A stretch of DNA of 53,907 bases, taken from positions 1 to 53,907 of the forward strand of contig CAMYYI010000011.1 in the NCBI GenBank assembly GCA_947303465.1. Direction: 5' to 3'. Below, in pieces: positions 35,513 through 44,481 of the stretch. The notes below the pieces were generated by a model. The model ran no database searches, was not told the DNA's origin, and saw only the letters and a list, made by a program, of their open reading frames with translations. This DNA is from an uncultured Bacteroidales bacterium (GTDB lineage: Bacteria > Bacteroidota > Bacteroidia > Bacteroidales > UBA932). Every line of letters starts with the position of its first letter. Position 1 is the stretch's first letter. Made by a program: the position numbers and the translations under genes.

Positions 35513-37066
35513 ATGAAACATTTCAAGTTTTTATGTGTCGCTTTTTTGGCTTCTGTTCTTCTCGCTTCGTGCGAGAAGAACAAGCCTATCAGCGGCATAG
35601 ACATCAATACAGATACAACCTTGTCGGGTGCCGTAATGTGGGATGACGGCACTCCGGCAGCCGGCGTTACCGTTACCGACGGCTATACCTGTACGCAGAC
35701 TGACGCTTCCGGAAAGTATTCTCTGGACAGGAACCTCAGCGCCTACTACGTTTATTATTCCATTCCTTCAGACGCCAAAGTCAATATGGGAAGTAACGGG
35801 CTGCCAGTGTTCTATCAGAGAATCACAAACGGCAAGAGTGTGTATGACTTCACCCTTACGCGCCAGTCCGTAGAGAAGAAAGTCCGTATCCTGGGATTGG
35901 GCGATCCGCAGGTATCCAAGGCTGCCCAGGTCAAGCGTTTCAATACAGAAACGGCGGTGGATATCACCCGCTTCGTGAAGGAACACGACAGTGCGTATTC
36001 CACCTATGCCATTACCCTCGGCGACATAGTCAGCAACACCTGGGACCTGTTCCCGGATATGGTGCAGGCGCTCGCTGCATCCAACATGTCCGTGACGGTG
36101 TTCAATACCATAGGCAATCACGACCACGAGTTTCCGCAGAGCGCAGCCACCCAGGAGAAGCGGGATCTTGCAGCGCAGCGGAGATACGAGACCTATTTCG
36201 GTCCGGTGAACTATTCGTTCAACAGGGGAGACCTGCATATCGTCTCCCTGGATGACATCATGCACGAGGCTACAGGAAGTTCAGATTATGTGGTAGGATT
36301 GTATGACTGGCAGATAGAGTGGCTCAGGCAGGACTTGAGCTATGTGCCCAAGGACAAGTGCGTCATAGTTTGCTATCACGGTCCGCTCAAGACGGCAGAC
36401 GTGGGGATGAAGAACCGTGATGCCCTGGTAAAGCTGCTCTCTGAATACAAGACCGCCTTGATGATGGCCGGTCACACCCATAACGTGCGTTATTACCTGA
36501 ATACGGACGTAAATCCGGTAATCCATGAATATGTGGTCGGCACCACCTGCGGTGCCTGGTGGCATGGAACAACGTGCACCGACGGGGCACCCAACGGTTA
36601 CGGCGTGTTCGAATTCGACGGGCCGGAGCTGGTAAACCAGTTCTACAAGTCCACGCATTTCCCGGACGATTACCAGATGCGTCTCTATCACGCCCAGGAG
36701 GTGTTCTACCAGAGCGGTACCACAGGGTACGATTTCAAGAAAAAGGGCTCGTATGATGTAGTGGCTAATATCTGGAACATAGACCCGGACTGGAAGGTGG
36801 AAGTGTACGAAGACGGCGTTTACTCGGGCAAGCCTAAGCTGCTGACAGACCGCGACGCCTGGACCACCGCACATTTCTACAATGCCGAGAAGGTAACGGC
36901 GACCTCTTACGGTAACAGCTACGCGCATCACCATTTCTATACGTTAAAGAACAAGAATGCAGCGGAGGTGAAGTTCGTAGCCACCGACAAGTGGGGCCAC
37001 GTTTACGAGCAGAATATCTTCACTACAGACAAGGACCGCTCCGACAAGTACTACAACAACTATTGA
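35513..37066 (+). CDS. Calcineurin-type metallophosphoesterase lipoprotein
   Basis: A 517-residue lipoprotein (ASVLLASC lipobox). Domains: a CarboxypepD-regulatory-like beta domain (about 35-115, AAGVTVTDGYTCTQTDASG), a metallophosphoesterase with GDPQ (Asp131), TLGDIVS, GNHDH (201-205), CYHGPL and GHTHN (320-323), and a beta-rich C-terminal domain (about 400-517). The full metal-ligand set is present, so it should be active on phosphoesters outside the cell or in the periplasm. The same three-part module forms the C-terminal half of the giant lipoprotein at 962-5083. It ends the operon; a strong hairpin follows 15 bases later. Confidence 0.9.
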   Translation: MKHFKFLCVAFLASVLLASCEKNKPISGIDINTDTTLSGAVMWDDGTPAAGVTVTDGYTCTQTDASGKYSLDRNLSAYYVYYSIPSDAKVNMGSNGLPVFYQRITNGKSVYDFTLTRQSVEKKVRILGLGDPQVSKAAQVKRFNTETAVDITRFVKEHDSAYSTYAITLGDIVSNTWDLFPDMVQALAASNMSVTVFNTIGNHDHEFPQSAATQEKRDLAAQRRYETYFGPVNYSFNRGDLHIVSLDDIMHEATGSSDYVVGLYDWQIEWLRQDLSYVPKDKCVIVCYHGPLKTADVGMKNRDALVKLLSEYKTALMMAGHTHNVRYYLNTDVNPVIHEYVVGTTCGAWWHGTTCTDGAPNGYGVFEFDGPELVNQFYKSTHFPDDYQMRLYHAQEVFYQSGTTGYDFKKKGSYDVVANIWNIDPDWKVEVYEDGVYSGKPKLLTDRDAWTTAHFYNAEKVTATSYGNSYAHHHFYTLKNKNAAEVKFVATDKWGHVYEQNIFTTDKDRSDKYYNNY

Positions 37067-37081
37067 TTTTTGAATTCTTTG

Positions 37082-37118
37082 TTCCCGGGTGCAGAAGAAG
37101 CCTTTTTGCACCCGGGAA
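37082..37118 (+). terminator. Rho-independent terminator of the SusC/SusD operon
   Basis: TTCCCGGGTGCA (37082-37093) pairs perfectly with TGCACCCGGGAA (37107-37118) around a 13-base loop, followed by TATTTTTGG. The 12-bp GC-rich stem and T-rich tail make this the clearest terminator in the window. Confidence 0.85.
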
Positions 37119-37320
37119 TATTTTTGGGGGCCTCTTACTTGTTGTTCTGCGGTAAAATGGCTAACTTAGCAACCCGATAACCAAACAGGATGCCCGCAGT
37201 AAACCCGGATAATTGGAAGACGGCCTTCGTGAATTCACGGTGGTGTATCTAAGTAACTATAAATCAATAAGATACGTTTTTTAGGGCGCCCGCAGGTGAC
37301 AATTTGCGGGCCGCTTTGTC
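37119..37320. other. Non-coding gap with short inverted repeats
   Basis: No supported gene lies between the terminator and 37321. A weak promoter-like TTG (37139-37141 region) and TAACTTAG at about 37161 are present, with one mismatch in the -7 box. GTATCT (37245-37250) and AGATAC (37270-37275) form a short inverted repeat around GTAACTATAAATCA. Just after it, GCCCGCA and TGCGGGC pair as a 7-bp hairpin near 37288-37311. A similar GTAAC...TATAAATCA string recurs at 37751-37769. Confidence 0.35.
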
Positions 37321-37740
37321 GTGTGCATCGGGGCAAGGAGGGAATGGTCGGAGCGCTACTACATTCAGCAGGGCGGATCGGAAGTGGCCATCACTCCGGA
37401 AGAAGGTACCTTCGAGCCATATGAGGACTATTACATCGTATTGCGTCCCATCACCATGGAAACAGGCTTCTCGCTGTACGTAGAAAAAGGCGATGACTGG
37501 GGCACCAGACTGGACATCAACAAACAGGTGGAAATCCGCGTGTCCGAGTTCCGTACCCTTCAGGAGTGCGACAAGGACTTCGACTGGGACCAGCTGTGGA
37601 TGGTGTTCTTCACCTCCGAGCAATTCTGCACACAGGTGCCGTTCCGTATGGATCCTAACCAGCCGACCGACTACTACGTGGACAACTGCCTTTACGTCAA
37701 GTTCAACACCCTCTACGACCACGACGGCACCAGCCACTAG
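37321..37740 (+). CDS. Orphan ORF, 139 aa, possibly a C-terminal gene fragment
   Basis: The frame opens only at a GTG (37321) after an in-frame stop at 37297 and ends at 37740. The protein has no signal peptide and is beta-strand rich and acidic: ERYYIQQGGSEVAITPEEG, YYIVLRPITMETGFSLYVE, QVEIRVSEFRTLQEC, CLYVKFNTLYD. I do not recognise a family. The lack of an ATG, of a promoter and of an N-terminal export signal suggests that it is the tail of a once larger surface protein. The codon choice looks like normal coding sequence for this genome. Confidence 0.45.
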   Translation: MCIGARREWSERYYIQQGGSEVAITPEEGTFEPYEDYYIVLRPITMETGFSLYVEKGDDWGTRLDINKQVEIRVSEFRTLQECDKDFDWDQLWMVFFTSEQFCTQVPFRMDPNQPTDYYVDNCLYVKFNTLYDHDGTSH

Positions 37741-37742
37741 GC

Positions 37743-37841
37743 CGTAAACTGTAACTCTCTATAAATCAGCAAGAACTGTATCTCCATAGCGTTGTTTTGC
37801 GCGAGGGAGATACAGTTCTTGCTGAGTATCAGGGGTTTACG
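37743..37841. repeat. Nested inverted repeat with 20-bp perfect stem
   Basis: An inner stem TCAGCAAGAACTGTATCTCC (37766-37785) pairs perfectly with its complement at 37806-37825 around a 20-base loop. Outer arms CGTAAAC (37743-37749) and GTTTACG (37835-37841) enclose it. There is no T tract, so this is not a classic terminator. The nested symmetry over 99 bases resembles a small non-autonomous (MITE-like) element or a large RNA hairpin upstream of alaS. Confidence 0.65.
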
Positions 37842-37871
37842 TTTCACGCTCTACATTTTCCAAAAAATTAC

Positions 37872-37879
37872 TACCTTTG
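37872..37879 (+). promoter_or_regulatory. Promoter -7 box for alaS
   Basis: TACCTTTG matches TAnnTTTG and ends 6 bases before the alaS ATG at 37886, implying a very short leader. No -33 TTG is visible at the usual distance; that position lies just downstream of the nested inverted repeat. Confidence 0.6.
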
Positions 37880-37885
37880 TAAGCT

Positions 37886-40522
37886 ATGCTTACATCGAAA
37901 GAAATACGGCAGAAGTTCCTGGACTTCTTTGCTTCAAAGGGACACACGGTAGTGCCCTCCGCACCTATGGTGGTCAAGAACGACCCCACCCTCATGTTTA
38001 CGAACGCTGGTATGAACCAGTTCAAGGACATATTCCTCGGCAACAAGGCCACCCCTTTCAACAGGGCCGCCGACAGCCAGAAGTGCTTGAGGGTCAGCGG
38101 AAAACATAATGACCTGGAGGAAGTCGGCCACGACACCTACCACCATACCATGTTCGAAATGCTCGGCAACTGGAGCTTCGGCGATTACTTCAAGACGGAA
38201 GCCATCGACTGGGCCTGGGAGCTGCTCACGGAGGTCTACAAGATAGACAAGAACCTCCTTTATGCCACCGTGTTCGAGGGTTCGGAGGAGGACGGAACCA
38301 CCATGGACCAGGAGGCCAAAGAAGCGTGGCTCAAGCATCTCCCTGAAGATCATATCGTACTCGGCAACAAGCACGACAACTTCTGGGAGATGGGTGATAC
38401 CGGTCCCTGCGGCCCCTGTTCAGAGATTCATATCGATATCCGCACCGCTGAAGAGAAGGCGGCCAGCGGTATCTCCGGCCGTGACCTGGTGAACCAGTCC
38501 GACCCTCACGTCATCGAGATCTGGAACCTCGTGTTCATGCAGTTCCAGCGTATGGCCGACGGTCACCTGGAGCCCCTGCCTGCCCGCAACATCGATACCG
38601 GAATGGGCTTCGAGCGCCTCTGCGCCGTGCTGCAGGGCAAGAACAGCAACTACGATTCCGATGTCTTCACCGGCATGCTGAACAAGATCGGTGAGCTCAG
38701 CGGCCACAAATACGGCGAGAGCAAAGACGTCGACGTAGCAATGCGCGTCATTGCAGACCACATCCGCGCCATCAGTTTCTCCATCGCCGACGGACAGCTG
38801 CCTTCCAACGTTAAGGCCGGATACGTGATTCGCCGTATCCTCCGCCGTGCCGTCCGTTACGGCTACACCTTCCTCGGCTTTACGGAGCCGTTCCTCTGCC
38901 GTCTGGTACCTCAGCTCGTGTCCGACATGGGCGATGCATACCCGGAGATCAAAGCCCAGCAGCAGCTTATCTCCAGCGTTATCCGCGAGGAAGAAAACGC
39001 TTTCCTGCGTACTCTGGACCGTGGTATCCGTATGCTGGAAGACATAATGAACAAGAATACCGCCACCAAAGTCGTGGCCGGTACCGATGCCTTTGTCCTG
39101 TACGATACTTTCGGTTTCCCTATAGACCTTACCCAGCTCATCGCTTCCGAGAGGGGCTATACCATTGACCTGAAAGGTTTCGACGAGGAGTTGCAGAAGC
39201 AGAAGGAGCGTGCCCGCAACGCCACCGCCAACGAATTCGGAGACTGGATGGTGTTCAGCGAGGCCGACGTGGTGTTCGAAGGCTACGACACCCTCCGTCT
39301 GAAAGGTGCCAAACTGCTGAAGCAGCGCACCGTTAAGCAGAAGAACAAGGAGTATTACCAGCTGGTATTCGACCGCACGCCTTTCTATGCGGAGATGGGC
39401 GGACAGGTCGGTGACACCGGCTTTATCGAGGGAGAAAACGGAGAGCGCATCCAGATCCTGAATACCATCAAGGAGAACAACCTCACCATCCATCTGGCCG
39501 AACGTCTGCCTTCCCGCAGCACCCAGTCGTTCTACCTTGTAGTGGACAATGTGCGTCGACGCCATATCCAGAACAATCACACCTGCACCCACCTGCTTCA
39601 CCAGGCTTTGCGCGTCGTGCTCGGCACGCACGTGGAGCAGAAGGGCTCTTTCGTTGGTCCTGACTACTTCCGCTTCGATTTCTCCCACTTCCAGAAGATG
39701 ACAGACGAGGAGCTCCGCACCGTGGAGACCCGCGTGAACCAGCTCATACGTTCTGATTTCCCTCTGGTCGAGAAGCGTGACGCCACCATGGAAGAGGCCC
39801 GCGCAATGGGGGCCATGGCCCTCTTCGGAGAAAAGTACGGAGACGAGGTACGTGTGGTCCGCTTCGGCGATTCCGTGGAGTTGTGCGGAGGTACCCACAC
39901 CCCCAGCACCGGCACCATAGGTCTGTTCAAGATTGTATCCGAAAGCGCCGTAGCAGCAGGAGTACGCCGTATCGAAGCCGTCACCGGCGGAAAGGCGGAG
40001 GAGTATATCCACCATATGGAAGACATACTCAAGACCGCCCGCTCCTTCTTCAATAACGTTCCCGACCTCGCCGGAGCCATCCAGAAGATGGTGGAAGACA
40101 ACGCTACCTTCAAGAAGCAGGCGGAGGAGTTCTCCAGGCATAAAGCCGCCGAGCTTGCCCGCCGCCTCAGCGAGAAGGCGGTAGAGGTCAACGGCATCAA
40201 CCTTATCCAGGTAAGCGCCTCCGGCCAGCAGTCATTTGATACCGGCATGATGCGCAATGCTGCGCTCGCACTCCAGAAGGAGCTCAAGAATACCGCTCTG
40301 GTCGCAGCTTTCGAAGCGGACGGCAAGCCGCAGCTCCTGCTCATGTATTCGGACGACCTTGTCGCCGCCGGACACAATGCAGGCAAGGATATACGCGAGG
40401 CCGCACGCTTTATTCAGGGCGGTGGCGGTGGCCAGCCCGGACTCGCAACTGCCGGCGGCAAGGAAGTTGCAGGACTTAAGGACGCCCTCGAGGCTCTTGT
40501 TAAAACAGCCACCGGGCAGTAA
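37886..40522 (+). CDS. alaS: Alanyl-tRNA synthetase
   Basis: An 878-residue class II synthetase that charges tRNA-Ala and edits Ser/Gly mischarging. The catalytic domain starts [15 protein letters not shown], with [17 protein letters not shown] and [16 protein letters not shown], and the motif [12 protein letters not shown]. The editing domain has the zinc-site [11 protein letters not shown] (near residue 565) and CGGTH (near 666). A C-Ala domain ends in the glycine-rich [14 protein letters not shown] segment. The length is typical. The fusion gene at 40538 follows after 15 bases. Confidence 0.97.
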   Translation: MLTSKEIRQKFLDFFASKGHTVVPSAPMVVKNDPTLMFTNAGMNQFKDIFLGNKATPFNRAADSQKCLRVSGKHNDLEEVGHDTYHHTMFEMLGNWSFGDYFKTEAIDWAWELLTEVYKIDKNLLYATVFEGSEEDGTTMDQEAKEAWLKHLPEDHIVLGNKHDNFWEMGDTGPCGPCSEIHIDIRTAEEKAASGISGRDLVNQSDPHVIEIWNLVFMQFQRMADGHLEPLPARNIDTGMGFERLCAVLQGKNSNYDSDVFTGMLNKIGELSGHKYGESKDVDVAMRVIADHIRAISFSIADGQLPSNVKAGYVIRRILRRAVRYGYTFLGFTEPFLCRLVPQLVSDMGDAYPEIKAQQQLISSVIREEENAFLRTLDRGIRMLEDIMNKNTATKVVAGTDAFVLYDTFGFPIDLTQLIASERGYTIDLKGFDEELQKQKERARNATANEFGDWMVFSEADVVFEGYDTLRLKGAKLLKQRTVKQKNKEYYQLVFDRTPFYAEMGGQVGDTGFIEGENGERIQILNTIKENNLTIHLAERLPSRSTQSFYLVVDNVRRRHIQNNHTCTHLLHQALRVVLGTHVEQKGSFVGPDYFRFDFSHFQKMTDEELRTVETRVNQLIRSDFPLVEKRDATMEEARAMGAMALFGEKYGDEVRVVRFGDSVELCGGTHTPSTGTIGLFKIVSESAVAAGVRRIEAVTGGKAEEYIHHMEDILKTARSFFNNVPDLAGAIQKMVEDNATFKKQAEEFSRHKAAELARRLSEKAVEVNGINLIQVSASGQQSFDTGMMRNAALALQKELKNTALVAAFEADGKPQLLLMYSDDLVAAGHNAGKDIREAARFIQGGGGGQPGLATAGGKEVAGLKDALEALVKTATGQ

Positions 40523-40537
40523 TCTCCGTAAGCAGGG

Positions 40538-43096
40538 ATGAAGAAGCTCGATCAGTACATGCTCAAGTCGTTTATCGGACCTTTCGTCGCGATATTGCTG
40601 ATCGTTATCTTCATCCTGCTGCTGCAGTTCCTCTGGCTCTACATAGACGAGCTTGTCGGAAAGGGCCTTGGTATATGGGTCATCCTGGAGTTCATGATGT
40701 GGGGAGCCTGTACCATACTTCCCACGGCTCTTCCCCTGGCCATGCTGCTTTCCTCCGTCATGGTTATGGGGCAGCTTGGCGAGAACAAGGAACTGATGGC
40801 CATAAAGGCCGCCGGCATTTCGCTGGGGCGCCTTATTGCTCCGCTCATTGTAACGGCGTTCGTCATCAGCGTTGGAGCGTTCTTTATCGGTAATAATCTG
40901 GTTTCCAAGGCGTATAACGAGATTTTTACGCTCAGGGACGACATAACCCGCACCAAGGAAAGCATCAAGATTCCTTCCGGAACCTTCTACGAGGGAATCG
41001 AAGGTTATGTACTCAGGGTAGAGGGGCAGGACGACGAGTCCGGAATGATGTACAAGGTGCAGGTCTATGACCATACCGAGCGCAAGGGCAACACCTCTCT
41101 CATCGTCGCTGACTCCGCCCTGCTGAAGATGTCCAAGAACAAGGACTACCTCATCTTCACCCTTCATAACGGCTCCAACTACATTGAGGACAATCGTTTG
41201 ACCTATCGCGACACGTCCCTGTCGCTCAACCGCATAGACTTTTCCCGCCAGGAACTGGTAATCCCGCTTTCGAACTACACTTTCGAGCATTCTGATTCCA
41301 GCCGCTTCGGCGACCAGGCCAAATCTATGCGGCTGTATCAGCTGAAAGAGCAGAGCGACTCGCTTTCCCGCCTGAACAGCGATGCATTTGACAAGCATTA
41401 CTACCGTATGCGTACTTCCGGAGCCTTTGAATGCCGCTCCCAGCTGGACACCGCGCGCCGGGGCGACTTGAGCACGATGTACACCTCTGACAAAATGTGG
41501 AAGTGGCCGAATTATACGGACATTTACAAGGCGTACGAGAAAGCTGCCAGCGAGTCCGATCGCATGTCGGGAGAGGTGATGTCGTACAGCCACGATATCT
41601 ACCAGTCGTCTTTCTACCTCAGGCGCACTGATGTAGAATTGTACAAAAAATTTGCGCAGGCCCTCGCGTGCTTCATTTTCTTCTTTATCGGAGCCCCCCT
41701 CGGGGCAATGATAAAGAAAGGCGGCGGTCTGGGAATCAGCGCCATTATTTCCGTCCTCTTTTTCGTAATCTACTGGATAGTGCAGATATCCGGAGAGAAA
41801 CTGGCCAAGGACGGTTCCATCTCTGCATTCAACGGCGACTTCATATCGGCCTTCGTATTGGCTCCAATGGGAGTTTTCCTTACCTACAAGGCTATCAAGG
41901 ATGCCGAACTGTTCAATATGGACACCGTGAAGTCCACCTGGCGCAAAGTCTGGAGCGCAGTATGGTCCTTCTTCCACAAGCCCCGTATCGTTTTCATGGG
42001 CACGCCCGAATTTGCGGTGGCGCCTCTGGATGAGCTTGTAAGTAAGGGTTACAAGGTGGTCGGGGCCGTGACTGTAGCCGACAAGCCGAGCGGCCGCGGG
42101 CTCAAGGTGAACGAAAGCGCGGTAAAGAAGTATGCGGTGGAGCATGGTATCCCGGTGCTGCAGCCGGAGAAACTGCGCGACCCGGAGTTCCTGCAGCAGC
42201 TGGCGGCATTCAAGGCCGATTTATTCGTTGTTGTGGCCTTCCGCATGCTGCCGGAAGAGGTATGGAAGATGCCTCGCCTGGGAACCTTCAACTTGCATGC
42301 GTCGCTGCTGCCGCAATACCGCGGCGCTGCGCCCATCAACTGGGCAATCATCAACGGTGAGCATCGCACCGGCGTCACTACTTTCATGATAGACCATGCT
42401 ATCGATACAGGTGGAATCATCCTGCGTGAGGAGTGCCTTATCGATGATGCCGACGACGCCGGCAGCCTGCATGACAAGTTGATGGAAATGGGGCGCAAGG
42501 TGGTCATCGATACCGTGGACCTTATCGTTCAGCACAACGTTGAACTGCGTCTGCAGCGCTCCTTCATACAGGGGTCCGAGGTGCTGCATCCGGCGCCCAA
42601 GCTCACCCGCGAGCTTTGCCACATAGATTGGTCGAGGCCCGCCGTAGAGATTGTCAACCTGATTCGCGGCCTCTCGCCATATCCTGCTGCGTTCACGGAG
42701 ATTGCCCAAGCGGTAGCAGGTGTGCCATCCGAGGACCGTGGCCGCCCATGGCCGCGTGAATGGGAGGGGCCCGCAGCCTGTGACAGGACGGACGGAGCCT
42801 GCTCCGAGACGGACTGGAAACAGACTGTGGGAGGGATGAGCGAAGCGAAGTCAGCGGCTGGCACACCTGCTACCGCGACAAAAGCAATCTCCGTAAAGAT
42901 TTTCAAGGCGGAAGTGATGAAGATGGAAGGGGCCGAGCCCGGCCGCATCTACAGTGACGGCAAGACCTTCCTGGCAATAGGCTGCGCCAACGGCGCCGTA
43001 AGCATGAAGAACCTGCAGCTGGAGGGCAAGAAACGTATGGATATAGGCGCGTTCCTGCTGGGATTCCGCGAGCCGGAGAGCTGGCGCTGCGTCTAG
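40538..43096 (+). CDS. fmt: Fusion: LptF/LptG-family permease + methionyl-tRNA formyltransferase
   Basis: One 852-codon frame encodes two unrelated proteins. Residues 1 to about 470 are a YjgP/YjgQ (LptF/LptG) permease: LDQYMLKSFIGPFVAIL, TALPLAMLLSSVMVMGQLG, GTFYEGIEGYVLRVEG, and C-terminal helices with IGAPLGAMIKKGGGLG. Residues from about 481 are Fmt: PRIVFMGTPEFAVAPL, the catalytic FNLHASLLPQYRGAAPINW, and PKLTRELCHIDW. The formyltransferase C-terminal domain is interrupted near residues 722-783 by a low-complexity insert coinciding with a DNA inverted repeat. Linker VWSAVWSFFHK joins the halves; an internal ATG at 41918 (Met461) could start a separate Fmt. The permease half serves LPS export at the inner membrane, the Fmt half translation initiation. 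Confidence 0.9.
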   Translation: MKKLDQYMLKSFIGPFVAILLIVIFILLLQFLWLYIDELVGKGLGIWVILEFMMWGACTILPTALPLAMLLSSVMVMGQLGENKELMAIKAAGISLGRLIAPLIVTAFVISVGAFFIGNNLVSKAYNEIFTLRDDITRTKESIKIPSGTFYEGIEGYVLRVEGQDDESGMMYKVQVYDHTERKGNTSLIVADSALLKMSKNKDYLIFTLHNGSNYIEDNRLTYRDTSLSLNRIDFSRQELVIPLSNYTFEHSDSSRFGDQAKSMRLYQLKEQSDSLSRLNSDAFDKHYYRMRTSGAFECRSQLDTARRGDLSTMYTSDKMWKWPNYTDIYKAYEKAASESDRMSGEVMSYSHDIYQSSFYLRRTDVELYKKFAQALACFIFFFIGAPLGAMIKKGGGLGISAIISVLFFVIYWIVQISGEKLAKDGSISAFNGDFISAFVLAPMGVFLTYKAIKDAELFNMDTVKSTWRKVWSAVWSFFHKPRIVFMGTPEFAVAPLDELVSKGYKVVGAVTVADKPSGRGLKVNESAVKKYAVEHGIPVLQPEKLRDPEFLQQLAAFKADLFVVVAFRMLPEEVWKMPRLGTFNLHASLLPQYRGAAPINWAIINGEHRTGVTTFMIDHAIDTGGIILREECLIDDADDAGSLHDKLMEMGRKVVIDTVDLIVQHNVELRLQRSFIQGSEVLHPAPKLTRELCHIDWSRPAVEIVNLIRGLSPYPAAFTEIAQAVAGVPSEDRGRPWPREWEGPAACDRTDGACSETDWKQTVGGMSEAKSAAGTPATATKAISVKIFKAEVMKMEGAEPGRIYSDGKTFLAIGCANGAVSMKNLQLEGKKRMDIGAFLLGFREPESWRCV
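42700..42889. repeat. Palindromic element inserted in frame in fmt
   Basis: A perfect 18-bp inverted repeat, GCGGTAGCAGGTGTGCCA at 42710-42727 and its complement at 42859-42876, flanks 131 bases. Outer arms GATTGC (42700-42705) and GCAATC (42884-42889) extend the symmetry with short bulges. The enclosed protein segment (EDRGRPWPREWEGP, then GMSEAKSAAGTPAT) has no counterpart in ordinary Fmt. It resembles the palindromic elements known to insert inside Rickettsia proteins, although no sequence relationship is claimed. Confidence 0.7.
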
Positions 43097-44475
43097 CGGG
43101 AGCTGTAGGGGCCGCAGATTCTCAGGACGCGGGATTTACGGTCGAAATCTGAAAGCACATAAACGTAATACTTGTCGCCGCCTTTGGAGACACGTACCAC
43201 GATGTGCCCGTCGGAGCCCTTTACCCTGGAGAAGTTGCTGTATGCCTGCTGGGTGCTGCCGGTGTTGGTAATGAAAATGTCCAGGTTATTGAGCAGACCG
43301 GTGACACCGTTCCATGTGGCCTCGCGGGGGTGGCCGTCGGTCCAGCTGTTTACGATCCAGCAACGGGGATACAGGTAGGTGAGGGCATTACAGATGTGGC
43401 CGTTTTTGGCAACATAGCCGTATCCGTTGGTGTTGGTCACGCCATGATGGTCGGCCTTCATCACGTCCACGGTGCCGCTGGCCTTTGCTGCCGCTGTCTC
43501 CATGTCTTTCCACTCGAAGGTTGAGCAGCCGTCGTACTGGGCGTCGCCGCCAAGGAACAAATCGAATTTACCGTAGCTGACTTTGAGAACGGCGCTGCAA
43601 TGGTTCTCCTCCGGGCAGTTGTCGTCTGAAGTTACGCTCTTTGGATTAGCCACTTTTATATCTTTGAGGGCGGGGAAGGTGGCGGTTGCGGTTTCGGTAC
43701 CCTTCCCGTCCCAGATATCACCGTTGACAGCTATGTTCCGCACTTCGAAGTCGGGGTAAGCCGCGGCGTTGCGCTGCAGCGTTATCTGGTCGCCGGCCCC
43801 GGCACGGAAGCGCTCAACCTGCAGCCCGGTGTTGCTCACGTGCCATTTGACGGCGGCCAGGTAGTTCCTGACGATGGTCGAGTTGGACGCCTTGGTCTGC
43901 ATGTCGAAGGGGTAGTCGTAGGTGGGCCAGCCGCGGTCCATCAGCTTTCCGACAGGCAGCAGGTCCAGAATTTCCGCCATGCTCTGCTTGACGTAGCTTG
44001 ACGACTTGTCGGATACCGGCATGCCCGAGGTGCCGCCGAAGTGGTCGCCATGGAAATGGGTATTAAGGACATAGTCGAGCGTGCTGTTTCCGGTCCAGCT
44101 CATGCAGTTCTGAATGTAATCTGCAATATATTTCCCTGCCCTGAAGCCCTCTTCTTTCATCGGGTCCCATCTGGAACGGATGGCGGTATTGGTGGTGCTC
44201 CCGACCGGTCCGGTCTCATTGTGGGCGCCAGCGGCATCTACCAGCATCTGCGTGCCGTCCGGGAAGATGAGGAAGGTGCATTCTCCGGTAGAGGTGTTGA
44301 TGAAATGAATGTCAAAATTACCCTCGGTCCAGGCCGATAGAGGCTGCCCGACTGTCTCGGGAGAGACTTCCGGTGTAGTGCCGCCGGGGCCTGGAGATGG
44401 CTTTTCCGGCTCCGTGCAGGCATGAAAAGCCAACGCGACGGCAAGGAGCGTGAGAATTGACATACAGGATTTCAT
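43093..44475 (-). CDS. Metallo-beta-lactamase-fold lipoprotein (second of pair)
   Basis: A 460-residue protein with a lipoprotein signal (VALAFHAC). A Pro/Gly-rich linker precedes an MBL-fold hydrolase: IFPDGTQMLVDAAG, then NTHFHGDHFGG with metal ligands His140, His142, Asp144 and His145, LFLGGDAQYDG and KADHHGVTNTNG. The layout resembles the C-terminal MBL domain of ComEC-like proteins. The C-terminus ends in the ordered strand HIVVRVSKGGDKYYVYVLS. It lies 6 bases after its paralog and last in the operon. Its stop overlaps the stop of the fmt fusion gene in the palindrome CTAG. Substrate unknown. Confidence 0.85.
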   Translation of the reverse strand: MKSCMSILTLLAVALAFHACTEPEKPSPGPGGTTPEVSPETVGQPLSAWTEGNFDIHFINTSTGECTFLIFPDGTQMLVDAAGAHNETGPVGSTTNTAIRSRWDPMKEEGFRAGKYIADYIQNCMSWTGNSTLDYVLNTHFHGDHFGGTSGMPVSDKSSSYVKQSMAEILDLLPVGKLMDRGWPTYDYPFDMQTKASNSTIVRNYLAAVKWHVSNTGLQVERFRAGAGDQITLQRNAAAYPDFEVRNIAVNGDIWDGKGTETATATFPALKDIKVANPKSVTSDDNCPEENHCSAVLKVSYGKFDLFLGGDAQYDGCSTFEWKDMETAAAKASGTVDVMKADHHGVTNTNGYGYVAKNGHICNALTYLYPRCWIVNSWTDGHPREATWNGVTGLLNNLDIFITNTGSTQQAYSNFSRVKGSDGHIVVRVSKGGDKYYVYVLSDFDRKSRVLRICGPYSSR

Positions 44476-44481
44476 CGAATA

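Noticed and set aside
37189..37214. Possible tiny ORF after the SusC/SusD terminator
   Set aside because: On exact reading the frame from the ATG stops after about seven codons, so there is no peptide worth calling.
37245..37275. Possible recombinase attachment site
   Set aside because: Only a 6-bp inverted repeat is present, with no integrase gene or tRNA end nearby; the evidence is too thin.
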